Origin: Phycomyces nitens
Lineage: Eukaryota; Mucoromycota; Mucoromycetes; Mucorales; Phycomycetaceae
Reading direction: 5' to 3'
DNA length: 64,000 nucleotides
NCBI GenBank assembly: GCA_022702545.1
Contig: JAHRBC010000001.1
Location: 1,674,001 to 1,738,000, forward strand
Below are positions 35,870 to 46,629 of the stretch, piece after piece (within the stretch, counting starts at the first letter, position 1; each line of letters begins with the position of its first letter). A program made the translations under genes and the position numbers. A model generated the notes under the pieces. The model was not told where the DNA came from and searched no databases. It saw nothing but the letters and a program-made list of their open reading frames with translations.

Positions 35870-37058
35870 ATGTCCTCAAAGATCTTGCTTACTCGTCTGC
35901 GCAAAGAACTAAGTAAATCAAACATTTGAAATTACTACGTCCATTTACATAAAACTTATTCTGTAATGTTCATCATTTGACTTGCCTCCCTCCCCCCCCT
36001 TTTTTTTATAATTGTATTTTTTTTTTTTACTTTATGTAGCCGATTTGGAAAGAGATCCACCTCCTGGGATTGTTTGCTATCCTGTTGGCGATGACATTAC
36101 ACAGCTAGAGTCATGTAAGTAATTTTTTATTTTATTTTATTATTATTATTATTATTTTGCTTATATACATATTTCTAATATCTATATAATCTAGTCATCA
36201 AAGGTCCACCTGATTCTCCTTATGAAAAGGGCTTGTTTCAGCTAGACATCACGATCCCTCTCCAGTACCCCTTTTCTCCACCACAGATCCGTTTCAAGAC
36301 ACCAATCTACCATCCAAACATTGATGACTGTGGACGCATCTGCGCCGACATTCTTAAAAAAGGTGTTTCTGGTGGCTGGAAACCATCGCTCAATCTTTCG
36401 ACCACTCTAATGTCACTTTCGACTCTAATGGCACATCCCAATCCAGACGATCCACTTGATGCAGATATTGTAAGTATGATATATACAAACCTATTATTAT
36501 TATTATCATTATTTATATTGTATTTCCTGTTTGTGATACGGACTAGTTCAGAATACTCGTCTTTATGGGATTATTGACAATCACTTTTTGTATATATATA
36601 TATTTTTTGGTTTGTTTTATATGTTTATTTTCTTGTAGGCAAAACAATTCAAGATGGATCATGGACTCTTTATAAAGACAGCAGTAGATCACACCTTCAA
36701 GTACGCTGTCAGTTCACAGACACCCGTCAAAAGTCCAGATACACCAGATCCTGCTGTTGTAGGACCAGATCATGAAGAATCTGAAAAGGAGGATCCTGTG
36801 GTTGTTCAACCAAAAGAAAAGGAAAATAATCAGGAATCCATAGTTGCTGGCTCTGGACGCAAAAAGATGCTTTCACTCTCCCAAAAGAAAAAGGGCACCC
36901 AGCCTTTATTACAGCCTCTTCCTACCCCAGAAACCGATTCTTGCCCACAATTGACATCCACCGTTCCAAACACACGCAAAAGATCCAATGCTCAAGAGGA
37001 TATAAAAGATGTCAGTGCAAAGAAGAGCAAGCTAAGTTTGAAGAAGAAGAAGAATTAG
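35870..37058 (+). CDS. UBE2T-like ubiquitin-conjugating enzyme E2
   Basis: Four exons (35870-35912, 36040-36114, 36195-36469, 36639-37058) encode 270 aa. The UBC fold spans residues 1-155 with DPPPGIVCYPVGDD, GPPDSPYEKGLFQLDI, PPQIRFKTPIYHPNID and the active-site Cys89 in GRICADILK. The PPPGI, YEKG and PNPDDPL features resemble UBE2T, the E2 that monoubiquitinates FANCD2 in Fanconi-anaemia interstrand-crosslink repair. The insertion SGGWKPSLN follows the active site as in that subfamily. A long low-complexity tail (about residues 160-270) is acidic then Lys-rich, ending KLSLKKKKN, possibly a nuclear signal. Confidence 0.88.
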
Positions 37059-37420
37059 TGTATAACATAGCGACCACAGTCTGGATCCAAGACACATAGT
37101 TGATTATATGTATATGTATATATGTATATATATATATCCACAAGACCTTGCTATTACTGTTGCTACATCATTATATCTATATTATAATAAAATACTTTCT
37201 TTACAACTTGCTTAAAGGCGTTTCTATATTCTTAAAATAATCACATGCAAGAGAACTCACTGGCCATTAAGCTCAAGAAAATATCAGTTTGGCCCCAATG
37301 TTTGTCAGCTTATTTTCCGTAAAAAAAGTCACAGATCTCATAAGCGTGTTCAAATAAATCTAGGATACGTAGTACCACCAAGCATCTCTTTCATACTTTT
37401 TGGTTTTCTTTTTTTGCTAA

Positions 37421-38660
37421 ATGACCACCATTCCTCAGCTAAAGACCTTTGCTGTCAGCCTTTCTTCCACAGGTGTAGCAGAAATCGCCTTTAACCGGCC
37501 TGAACGCTACAATTCCCTTTCTCCCTTGGCCTATGAGGTAAAAAATAAAAAGGAAAGGGCGCAAAGGATATCTTGATGAATCATGATTTTTGCGGGGTAA
37601 AATGAGATTAAAGATAACTAAAAAGCAAGGGGATCAAAACCATCCTGTAGGAATGGAGAGAGGCTATTCGTTGGGCAGCAAAATGTGAAGATGTAAAGGT
37701 CACTGTCTTGACTGGCAGGGGAAAGTACTATACTTCCGGACAGGAACTTAGTATTCCTGAAATGACGCCTGAAGCTCTGGAAGCCTACATCAAGCGTAGT
37801 GAAGTCACAAAGTAAATTGTGTGCAGATTAACTAGCAAAACAACATTGGCGACTTACCAACAAACCCCACCAGGACTCTTACGGATGAACTCATCAACTT
37901 TCCAAAGATCTTGATTGCTGCTGTCAATGGCAAGTGTTTTCCTTTTGTTTTTCTTGAGTTTTTTTTATAAAAAAAAAAGAAATAAGGAGAGAATGCCAAC
38001 CCAACCTTCAAAATCCAGGGCATGCTATTGGATATGGTGTTACCACACTTGCACTATGCGATGTAGTCTACTCGGTGCCTGATGCTACATTTACCACGCC
38101 TTTTATGAAACTGAGTACGTCTAAAAGTCGATAATGAGAACAGGGCATTGAAGATCATGATGTGCATACTTTGTATTCGCAAACATTAGGTTTCTGTGCT
38201 GAGGCATGTTCTTCTGTCACATTCCCTCGAATCCTGGGCACTTCCAAGGCAAATGAGATGCTTCTTATGGGACGAACATTTACTGCCAAGGAGCTTGAAC
38301 AGGCTGGACTGATCAGTCGTACCTTTCCTACCGAGAATTTCAATGAGCAGGTCATGAAACTGGCAGAAAAGACTGCTGAATTCTCTGTCAATGCAATGAA
38401 GATCACAAAGGAGCTTGTCCGTAGTGTAGACCGTGAATTGCTTCTTAGCACCAATGTGGTTGAGATGGAGAGATTACAAGAGTGTATGATGAGCTCGGAC
38501 TCGATAGAGAGCATGATGCGTTTCTTTGGTAAGTGTAATGGGGATATCTAGGCTAGGCTAGGCTTACTTAAAAAAACACAATACTGTTGATTTAGAGGAA
38601 TCCCAGAAAAAAAAGAAGGCCAAGGCAGCTGCAGCCAAGAACAAGGCCAGCAAACTATAA
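37421..38660 (+). CDS. Peroxisomal enoyl-CoA isomerase/hydratase (ECI2-like), C-terminal SKL
   Basis: Six exons (37421-37537, 37651-37811, 37874-37929, 38019-38114, 38190-38528, 38596-38660) encode 277 aa. The crotonase fold is shown by GVAEIAFNRPERYNSLSPLA, TGRGKYYTSGQELS, AAVNGHAIGYGVTTLALCDV (oxyanion-hole region) and TFTTPFMKLSFCAEACSS with the presumed catalytic Glu. Delta3,delta2-enoyl-CoA isomerases use this layout to feed unsaturated fatty acids into beta-oxidation. The extreme C-terminus is a basic Lys/Ala tail ending SKL, a canonical peroxisomal targeting signal. The third intron (37930-38018) starts with GC rather than GT. Confidence 0.9.
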
Positions 38661-39245
38661 GAGGTTCTTACTTGGAATGTAATCTCATGGGAAAATATGC
38701 CATTCGAATCCAATGCATTATTTTTTTATATAGTATAATAATAATAAACAAGGATTGGAAAAGATCTGTAAGGTGTATTATCTCAAGCCAAAAGTAAAAC
38801 TGGTGTTTGATTTTGATTTTTATTGCTTATTTGCAGTGAACTGTCAGTTTGGATGAAAATTGGCCATGCTTATCTTGCTTCCAAGACGATCTTATTCAAT
38901 GGCCCAGACTTGTTGCCTTCTTTTTTTCTGTTAAAGAAGTCCAAAAGATACCAATTGCTCTTTCCTTATGATTCTGATCGTAAACAACTTCTTCAAAACC
39001 ACCTTTCCCCTTTTTTTTTCTTTACCAATACTCAATCTGACCAACACCCCTTGCTTTGACTCTTAAAGCTGGCCAACCTATTTTCCCCTTTTCCCTTGAG
39101 ATTTGCTTATAAAGGAACCTTTCCTGCCTCTTCTCTTGCACTACTTTACTCGTACCAACCTTTCTCTCTTTCCTTTCTTTCTTTCTCTTTTTCTCTTTCT
39201 CTTGAGCAACTTATATCTTTACTAGTCTTATTTTCATCCCATCGC

Positions 39246-40274
39246 ATGAAGCTCACCATTGTCTCCCTGCTGGTTCCCATTCTGGCATACCTTGAAGCTA
39301 CCTCTGCTCAGGCTGATGCAGGCTGTGCAGCCTCAGTCATGTAAGCCCCTCCTCACTCTATTTCTTGTGCCTGTCTCCTATTTAGTATACTTGACCCCCA
39401 AAAATGAATCCCTTGTATTCTAATTCTACTGTCTTTCTTTCCCTTTCTTTTTTTCGTGGTGTTGTTTACTACATGTCATGATGAATTGGCAATACTGAAT
39501 GCTTAAATACCCCAGTTTCAACCAATGCCTTCGAAACCAGGACATTTACATCAAGACATGCTCTGGCCAAGGTAATATCTCATATTTCTTTCTTTCTTCT
39601 TCTTCTTCTTCACCTTGCCCATTTCTCACGCCACAAGTATTTTAGACTACGCGTGCCTGTGCAAGGTAAAACATATAGTCAGGGCTTTGAAAGCCTAAAG
39701 GCTTTGAATCCTAACCAAAAAGAAAGACTAAAAATTGAAATATTTATACGAAATTTTCAAGTGGCACACGACAAAGTTATCGTGTTGGGACAATTGTATG
39801 AACGATGTCTCGAGAGGATCACAAGAGGGCCTAAAGACAACCTTTTGCTCGATTGCCACCCCGATTAACGCGTAAGGATATCTCATTATTAAAATATAAA
39901 ACAAAAAAAAACAAAAAACAACTCTAAATGGCGATCAAATTTTTTATTTTGATGATAGAACGACATCATCAGTCGGATCCATTACCGCCACCGCTTCCCA
40001 GGTGCCGGCCAGCAGTAACGGAAGCAAGAGCAACAATGTCGCTGGTCTGTCTCCTTCAGCAGCACCAGCAGCAGCAGCAGCACCAGCAGTAGGAGGAATA
40101 GGAGGAATAGGACCCGCCAAGGTTGCTAGTGCGGCCACAGCAGCCGCCTTACCTTCGCTCGGTAGCACCAAGAATAGCACCAACAATGGTAGTAATACCA
40201 GCCATTCGAGCGCAATGAGACTTGAGACCGGGCCGTTGTTTATGGTGGCAATTGGCTGCTATTGGTTCCTGTAG
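39246..40274 (+). CDS. Secreted, GPI-anchored 8-cysteine protein with Ser/Ala-rich stalk
   Basis: Five exons (39246-39340, 39516-39571, 39646-39665, 39762-39871, 39959-40274) encode 198 aa. Residues 1-22 form a signal peptide (MKLTIVSLLVPILAYLEATS). The following domain has eight Cys in AGC, NQC, KTC, YACLCK, LSCWDNC and TFC contexts, giving four likely disulphides. A Ser/Ala/Gly-rich linker (GLSPSAAPAAAAAPAVGG) follows, and the end is a hydrophobic segment typical of a GPI-anchor signal. The Cys spacing is reminiscent of CFEM-like surface proteins but the CFEM signature is not clear. It is probably cell-wall or plasma-membrane associated. A TATAAAGG box lies about 137 bp upstream. Confidence 0.8.
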
Positions 40275-40552
40275 ACTCCACTTGGATGTACTCCATTTTG
40301 ACATTTTTAACAAAAAAATATTACATACAACATTCTATCTATTAAAGATATCTGATGGTAATTGAGTTTAGTGCGGGTAGAAAATGGGGTTATATATTTT
40401 ATGTCTTTGTGGGCTTGTTTGCTATATTTATACACTTAAATGTCGTACCTTTATCTATTTCTTTGTTTCTTGGCTGTGTAAAGGGCTAATTATAAAGCTG
40501 ACCTGTCTACATATAACAATAATTCAACACCGATCAAAAGGGCGGTTTACCA

Positions 40553-40777
40553 ATGAGTTTAAGAAGAACATTCGCCTCCGTCCGGCGATCGCTAGATACT
40601 GGACCTAATATCGATAGCCAAAATAGCACATTACAATTCACTACTCGACCAGGACCATATATAAAGCGCATGGAGGCTTATCGTCTGGGCGGCAAGAAGG
40701 ATGTACCGGCGGGATATTTGGATAAAGTTTTATTGATTTTTTTTCTTGTATTCTACACTATTAGGTTTTACCTTTGA
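40553..40777 (+). CDS. Putative small mitochondrial inner-membrane protein (74 aa)
   Basis: The frame begins MSLRRTFASVRRSLDTGPN, an Arg/Ser-rich amphipathic start typical of mitochondrial targeting peptides. It continues with a polar segment (TTRPGPYIKRMEAYRLGGKK) and ends in one hydrophobic helix (VLLIFFLVFYTIRFYL). This arrangement fits small accessory subunits of respiratory complexes or assembly factors. I do not recognise a specific family. The composition is richer in G+C than the flanking DNA, supporting coding. It lies alone between the GPI-protein and pepsin-like genes. Confidence 0.5.
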   Translation: MSLRRTFASVRRSLDTGPNIDSQNSTLQFTTRPGPYIKRMEAYRLGGKKDVPAGYLDKVLLIFFLVFYTIRFYL

Positions 40778-41681
40778 GACCGCGTTACACGCTAGAGAGT
40801 CTTGAATGTGGTGCGGTGTAATGAAATGCAGCGATTTTTTGTTTTTTCCCTTGTATATGATTCACTTGCAACAGAAAAATACATGTATGAATCTATAAAA
40901 AATCCTATAATGACGGCGACCCAAAGTGTCTTTTTATAGGGACCTTTGTTTGACAAGAGAAGCGAAATATGACGATGGGGGGTTGACAGTCTAGAAAACA
41001 AAGAAGCCAAAAGGTTCATTTTCCTAGGTGGGAATATAGTGCATTGTGCCGAAGCTCTTGAGAGATCTATTACATGAGTGCACATACATGAGTATATTCT
41101 AATCAAACCGGTTTACTTGAAAGGGGGGGCATTTTATTTTGATAACTCTAAAGGATCCAAAAGGGTCCATATAGATATATAGATAAATATAAAAATATAT
41201 AAATATATATACATATCTATATACTTATGGCTGACTGGCTGGCTGGCTGGCTGGTTGGTTGGTTGGCTGGCTGGCTACAAAGGATAAAAGCTTCAACAGA
41301 ATATAAATAAACCAGACAGTATTCTCGGTCCATTAAACAAGGGGATTCACTGGTGAAAGAACAGAGTGAATGAGTAGGCCATTGAAGACATGGATTGGAG
41401 AGGGGCAAGAGAGTGAGAGTGAGAGGGGGAGGGGGAGGGGAAAGGAGAGAGGGATGGGGGGGTCGAGGGGAGGTTACACGTAGTTCGCATTGGCTCCGCC
41501 TGATCAAGCCCCTCCCTCACCTGTAGAAGAAGGAAAAAAAAAGAAAAAAAACTCCTTTGTCTGTCTGGATTTGTTGGAGTCCCTTTTTCTATAAAATGTT
41601 ACTTGATTATTTTCCTTTTTATTTCCTTCTTTTCTCTTTTCATCCATTAGATTTATTTCCCTTTACAGACGCAACCCTCCC
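40778..41681. other. Intergenic region with CTGG repeat and purine-rich tract
   Basis: No gene is visible. A (CTGG)n/(TTGG)n tetranucleotide array lies at about 41229-41275, followed by a strongly strand-asymmetric G/A-rich tract at about 41399-41472. A TATAAAATG box at about 41590 lies roughly 90 bp before the next ATG and is a plausible TATA element. Confidence 0.5.
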
Positions 41682-43514
41682 ATGCGCTGTCTTAGTCTTA
41701 TAATCTCTGCAGCAATCACTGTGGCCTCTGCAGCCGAACTCCAGCGAATTCCCCTCTACAAAAGATGGGATGATTCTCCAGGCCTCAAAAAAGAGGCCAT
41801 GATCAATGACAATGGCTTGGTAATAAAAAAGACAAGATAAAAAAATAAAAATAAATAAAAAAATAAATAAATAGTTTTAATAATTTATTTAATAATTTAT
41901 TTATTTAATATGAATCCATATTACTTTTTAGTTGGTAGCCAAAATGCAAGTTGGTATGTTTTAAACCATTATAATCATCATAATCATAATCATCATAATC
42001 ACAAATAATCATTCTGATTCCTATTACTCCTCAGGTACTCCCGCCCAAGAATTCACCGTCCTATTTGACACAAGTTCGTCCCTGACTTGGGTTCCTTCTA
42101 CAAAGGTACGCGCCTGCATTCTTTCCCGACTGTTCCCCAATTCCCTTTTGGCTCACGAAAATCATCATTTTATCCTCCCTATAGTGCCACAGCACAGAGT
42201 GTACTACATTTTCGAGCGATCCTTACGACACAAACAAGTCAACCACCGCCGTCGATCTCCACAAAAAGCAATCTATCAAATATGGCGGCGGCAAATGCAT
42301 TGACGTCGAACTCTACAGGGTAAATCGGGACGGCTGCCATGGAAACCAGAATCATTGACACATTTGACTTTTAGGATACTGTGTCTGTGGCTGGTCTCCC
42401 GGTCACAAACCAGCTCATCGGTTCAGCATACAGTGTATCGAACATCGGAGATGACAAATATAGTATGAATGCCATTTTTGTTTGATTGTTTCCCCCCCTT
42501 TTAACTTGCATTTCTCTCTCTCTCTCTCTCTCTCTCTCTAGTTGGTTATCTCGGTCTCGGTGGATTCAATGAAGACGGCTCGACTGACTACCTCAACTCA
42601 ACCTCCAAGAAGATCACTGGCGGCTCTCATGGTAAGCCTTTTCTTGCCCTTTCCAATATATCCTGACTAACTTTTATTGTTCATTCTAGAAATCTCGTCC
42701 CGGCAGTGTAAGTTCCAGACTCATCATTATTATTAGTATTATTTTTACCCCCGATAACCACTTACTTTCATTTGACGTCGAATGTGCATAAAACCAATTT
42801 AACCCTTTCTGGTGTCTTGATCTTTTAATAGACTATGGATCTGGTGGTTACGCACAAAACTCCTTCCAGCTGGGCTATGGCCAACAATCACAGCAGTTTG
42901 GCATGGTTGCTACGGACTCGAGCGGTTTCTATGGCAAACGTGCCAATAGTCCCGAGGGCGAGTTTATTCTTGGCGGCGTTGACCACACGGTCTACAAGGG
43001 CCAGATTGCCTACCTTCCCTTGCCAACCTGCGACTATGGAGACTCGCCATACTGGAAAACCGCCTTGAAGTGCGTCAAGATCGGCAATGCTGTCGACATC
43101 AAACTTGCACCAAAGTCCCTGGCAACCCTCAGCTCTGGCACCAACTTTATGAGCGCCCCAACGAAGCAGGCCAACTTGCTGCACAAGGCTATTGGGGCTG
43201 AATACGATGACGCCACTTTCACGTACAAGCTCAAGTGCGAGACCATCAAGGATTTACCCGACCTCAGTTTCTCGTTCACAAACTACAAGGTCACCCTGCC
43301 CTCGTCCCTCTACACCGCCAAGACTGACGATGGCGAGTGTTACTCCCTTATCCGTCAAAACACCAATGAGAAAGACTGGATTCTTGGCGGTTCCTTCCTC
43401 AACAACTTTTATCATATTTATGATCTTGGCAACAAGCGAATCGGTCTCGCTACCCCCAAGGGAGGCTGCACTGCAAAGATCCACAAGACTGGCAGCCGAA
43501 GCACCAAGAAATAG
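41682..43514 (+). CDS. Pepsin-like protein with lost catalytic residues (pseudo-aspartic protease)
   Basis: Eight exons (41682-41819, 41932-41953, 42035-42105, 42185-42319, 42375-42462, 42542-42631, 42690-42707, 42832-43514) encode 414 aa. It has a signal peptide (MRCLSLIISAAITVASAAEL), a short propeptide-like segment, then VGTPAQEFTVLFDTSSSLTW, where the usual DTG is DTS. The second active-site motif reads TLSSGTNFMSAPT where active pepsins have DTGTS, so the second catalytic Asp is a Ser. Other fold landmarks remain (GYLGLGGFNEDGS, GEFILGGVDHTVYKGQIAYL, WILGGSFLNNFYHIYDLGN). It is most likely a secreted, non-proteolytic pepsin homologue. Exons 2 and 7 are 22 and 18 nt. Confidence 0.87.
42511..42541. 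repeat. (TC)n microsatellite inside an intron
   Basis: A run of about 14 TC dinucleotides forms the polypyrimidine tract and ends exactly at the CTAG acceptor of the sixth exon of the pepsin-like gene. Length changes here could affect splicing strength. Confidence 0.9.
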
Positions 43515-45458
43515 ATTTTATTTTACTTTATATATATATATATATTCTATAAACCAAACCCAAACCAAACCAAACCAAACCCACCCCACAACACCCACAA
43601 ACCAACCAACCAACCAACCAACCACCACCAAAAAAAAAGAAAAAAAAACAACTCTTACTACAACAATCCAACAACAACAGCAACAACAACAATGAATGAT
43701 TGAAAGGATAATTGAACTGATTGATTCGAATATTTTCTTTGTCTTAACCCCTTTTTCCTTTATTTTTATATATTTATATATATATATATGTCATATACAC
43801 ACACATACTTATATATACATAACTAAACATTATAAACCAACAAGCGGTTGTCTTTATATCCTTTCTTTTTCTTTTTCTTTTTTTTTTGCATGTATATTCA
43901 ATTAAAATATCAGCCGAATTTCTACTTGATTTCATTTCCAAAAGAAATAAAGAAATACAGAATTTTTTAAAAAAAAGACATGTACTCTTACAAACAAACA
44001 GACAAAAAAGATATTTCTACAAAAAAGATGAGCATATATTCTGTATTTCCTTGTCGATCAATCTTGATCTTTTTTATATGAAATTCGATAATGGCGATGG
44101 TCCACGCCAAATGGGCCATCTCTAAATATCTATCTTTCTCTTTCTCTCTCTGAAAGGGCGCCATTTGAAATAGTGGCAGTGGAAGAAGTGTGTTTGTGTG
44201 TAATATATATATATATTACCAATCTGTCAAGCAAGTGACATGGTCCGCCCAATAAAGGCCATTGTGTACCAGCAACAGACATCAAGAATAAAAGTAAATA
44301 GAATACCAAGACTGTTGCTCAAAATTATAGTGTTCCTAAACAGCCTCTGGGACATACTGAGCCCATTCAAGCCACTGTCCAAAGTCCCAACATTCCCTTG
44401 ATGGACTATTATAAAGGAAAGGACCCATACTGATTCTAGACAAAATGTCTACACAAGAATAGATTTCTGAGATGCTACAAATCAAAAAGTACAAAATGCC
44501 CCTTTTGGCGTAGTACAAGGTATCGTATCAAAAGGCCATACCACATTTATAGATCTTTTTTTTCCAAGGTACAAGGGAAACCAATGATACAATAGGGCAA
44601 CCTAGCCGAATGGGTCTAGAATGTCGATACAAATAGGTGGATCTCTTGGTATATAAATATATTGAGTTGAAAATGATTTGAGATTACAAAGATAGAGAAA
44701 TTATTAAGATTATTCAGAAAATATATATATATGTAATATATATATTATATATTATATATTTGTACGTATTTATGTAATATTCTCAAGTCTATTTTTATCC
44801 CTTTATATATTTCGTACATATGTATATATATGTATGCTGGTACAATTAAAAGGCACATAGTAACAAGTCAGCAAATAAACTTGCATTTAAAAAATGCACT
44901 GTTATCTTCTATTGGTTAAACCCAGCATTTTAATGCAAGCTTATTTGTCGGTTTGTGCTACATTTTCTAATTATAGTAATATGTATATATTTAGTGTCTA
45001 CAGAATCTATTTCGATCTCCATTTGTACAAATTGTATGTAACTGATTATTTTTAAAAATACAAAAAAAATACATTTAATGTTTTATAAAGAATTTGTACA
45101 AAAGAGGGGTTTATGAAGCCAAGAAACAAGGGTTGTTTTCGAAAGAGATCTCAGGAGAAGAAGAAGAAGAAGAAAAAGGAATCCATATAATCTTTAGTTT
45201 CACTATTAAGATTATTATTATTATTTCTTAAGGACATATATCTCTCTATCTCTCTATCTATCTATCTCTCATTATCTCTATCTTTTCTTTATAGGAGACA
45301 TTGGTATCTATACAATAAAGGGATGAGGGAACCATGAACAAAAAGGTTAATTCCTAGTCTATTTTCGATGCATTCAAAAAACACACACACACACACACAA
45401 AAAGACTCGACCCCATCTTTACCTTTAACCCTTTGACCCTAGTGTCCCTTTTTATTTA

Positions 45459-45531
<73 letters not shown>

Positions 45532-46488
45532 TATTATTAAAAGGTGTATTCGGTTTCAAAAAAAAAAAAAGATACAGCCACCTTTATATTCTGCATATAT
45601 CACCTTGGCTTATAATATTAGCTGACAATATTGTCAATGGTGCTGTCTAGTATTATTGGGGATCATTTAAATGGCTTGATAATTTGATCACGGTATGATT
45701 CATGTCAATGTGTAAGCAGTAATCATAAAACACATTTGAGCTGACAAGTTTCATGATTGGAATTCAGACCAGAACAGTTTAATTGAGTTCATAATCTGGA
45801 CATTTTTCTCTGAATTGGCCCATTATTTTCCCTTTGAACATAAAAAGATGAAATTACAAAGGTCTTTTACTTTATTTTCTTTCTAGACTCATCACAATTT
45901 ATGGTTTTGGCCAAGCACGTCTTGGTTGTCTTTGTAGATTTACAATGGAGAAACTTTTTTACAGGGCATATTTTTCCGTGTCCAATTGACGTTAGTGGCA
46001 TCAATTTCTTTTTTGCAAAGGATATATTTGCCACAATGGATTTTTATTTTGTTTTTTAAGAATTGAATTGAATTGAATTAAATATAACAACCAACCTTGA
46101 CCTTTTTGTCCCCAGATGTTTATCAGTCTATTTTATATTCTGTTTGCCATGCTCTTTATTTATTTTTAATATAAAAAATATTTCTTACTTTGGCTTGTAA
46201 TTACAAATACCATGCCTATATTTTAGAGCCTGTGTATATGTATATGTATATATTTCAATATATGTGGGGCTATAGCTTTTTCTCAAGCGTGATAAAGTGA
46301 CTCTAGTAAGAGGATCATGATTCTCTTGGTAGCGTCAAATTTATCAAATAAAAAAAAAGTCTAAATTATACACCAATAACAGTAAATGTTTAATTTCTTC
46401 TTGAATTATCAATCTATTATTCTTTAAAACATTGGGGTTGACATGATAAGATGGAATAGAAGAAGAAAAAAAACATGTTTTTAATCAA
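43515..46488. other. Long AT-rich intergenic region with microsatellites
   Basis: No convincing gene is seen across nearly 3 kb. Repeats include a CAAAC/CCAAC-rich tract just after the pepsin-like stop (about 43553-43625), (AT)n runs near 43770-43790 and 44198-44217, a GAA-rich run near 45155-45180, TCTATC-type repeats near 45240-45285, (CA)n near 45379-45399, and a long (ATT)n array at about 45459-45526. Short frames at 43886-44125 and 44336-44518 are AT-driven. Confidence 0.5.
45459..45526. repeat. (ATT)n microsatellite, about 22 copies
   Basis: An essentially uninterrupted ATT trinucleotide array of close to 70 bp, the longest simple repeat in the window, within non-coding DNA. It should be highly length-polymorphic. 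Confidence 0.95.
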
Positions 46489-46629
46489 ATGGTGGCTCAA
46501 TTGGCCCGTTCCTTATTCTGTCTACTCGTGGTATTGTGTTTCTTGAAAAAAATTCACAAGGCTGTAAAGCGTACGGGTGGCAAGACAGCCAAAGTTTTCA
46601 AAATGGGCTTTGATTCGCAGTCTCTCTAA
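46489..46629 (+). CDS. Possible small membrane/secreted peptide ORF (46 aa)
   Basis: A short frame starts MVAQLARSLFCLLVVLCFLK, which looks like a signal peptide or single membrane anchor, and continues KIHKAVKRTGGKTAKVFKMG, a basic tail, ending QSL and TAA. It stands out because its composition is more balanced than the very AT-rich flanks. A consensus donor (GGTAAGTTTA) lies just after the stop, so it could also be part of a larger spliced transcript. No family is recognised and conservation is unknown. Confidence 0.25.
   Translation: MVAQLARSLFCLLVVLCFLKKIHKAVKRTGGKTAKVFKMGFDSQSL

Noticed and set aside
30200..37058. Ubiquitin-related gene cluster (ZUP1-like, ARMC8 and UBE2T-like in one window)
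   Set aside because: They are spread over more than 30 kb, in different orientations and separated by unrelated genes, so this is probably coincidence rather than a functional cluster.
41217..41507. Minus-strand 96-aa frame with QPANQPTSQPASQ repeats
   Set aside because: Produced by translation of the CTGG tetranucleotide array and the purine-rich tract; simple-sequence artefact.
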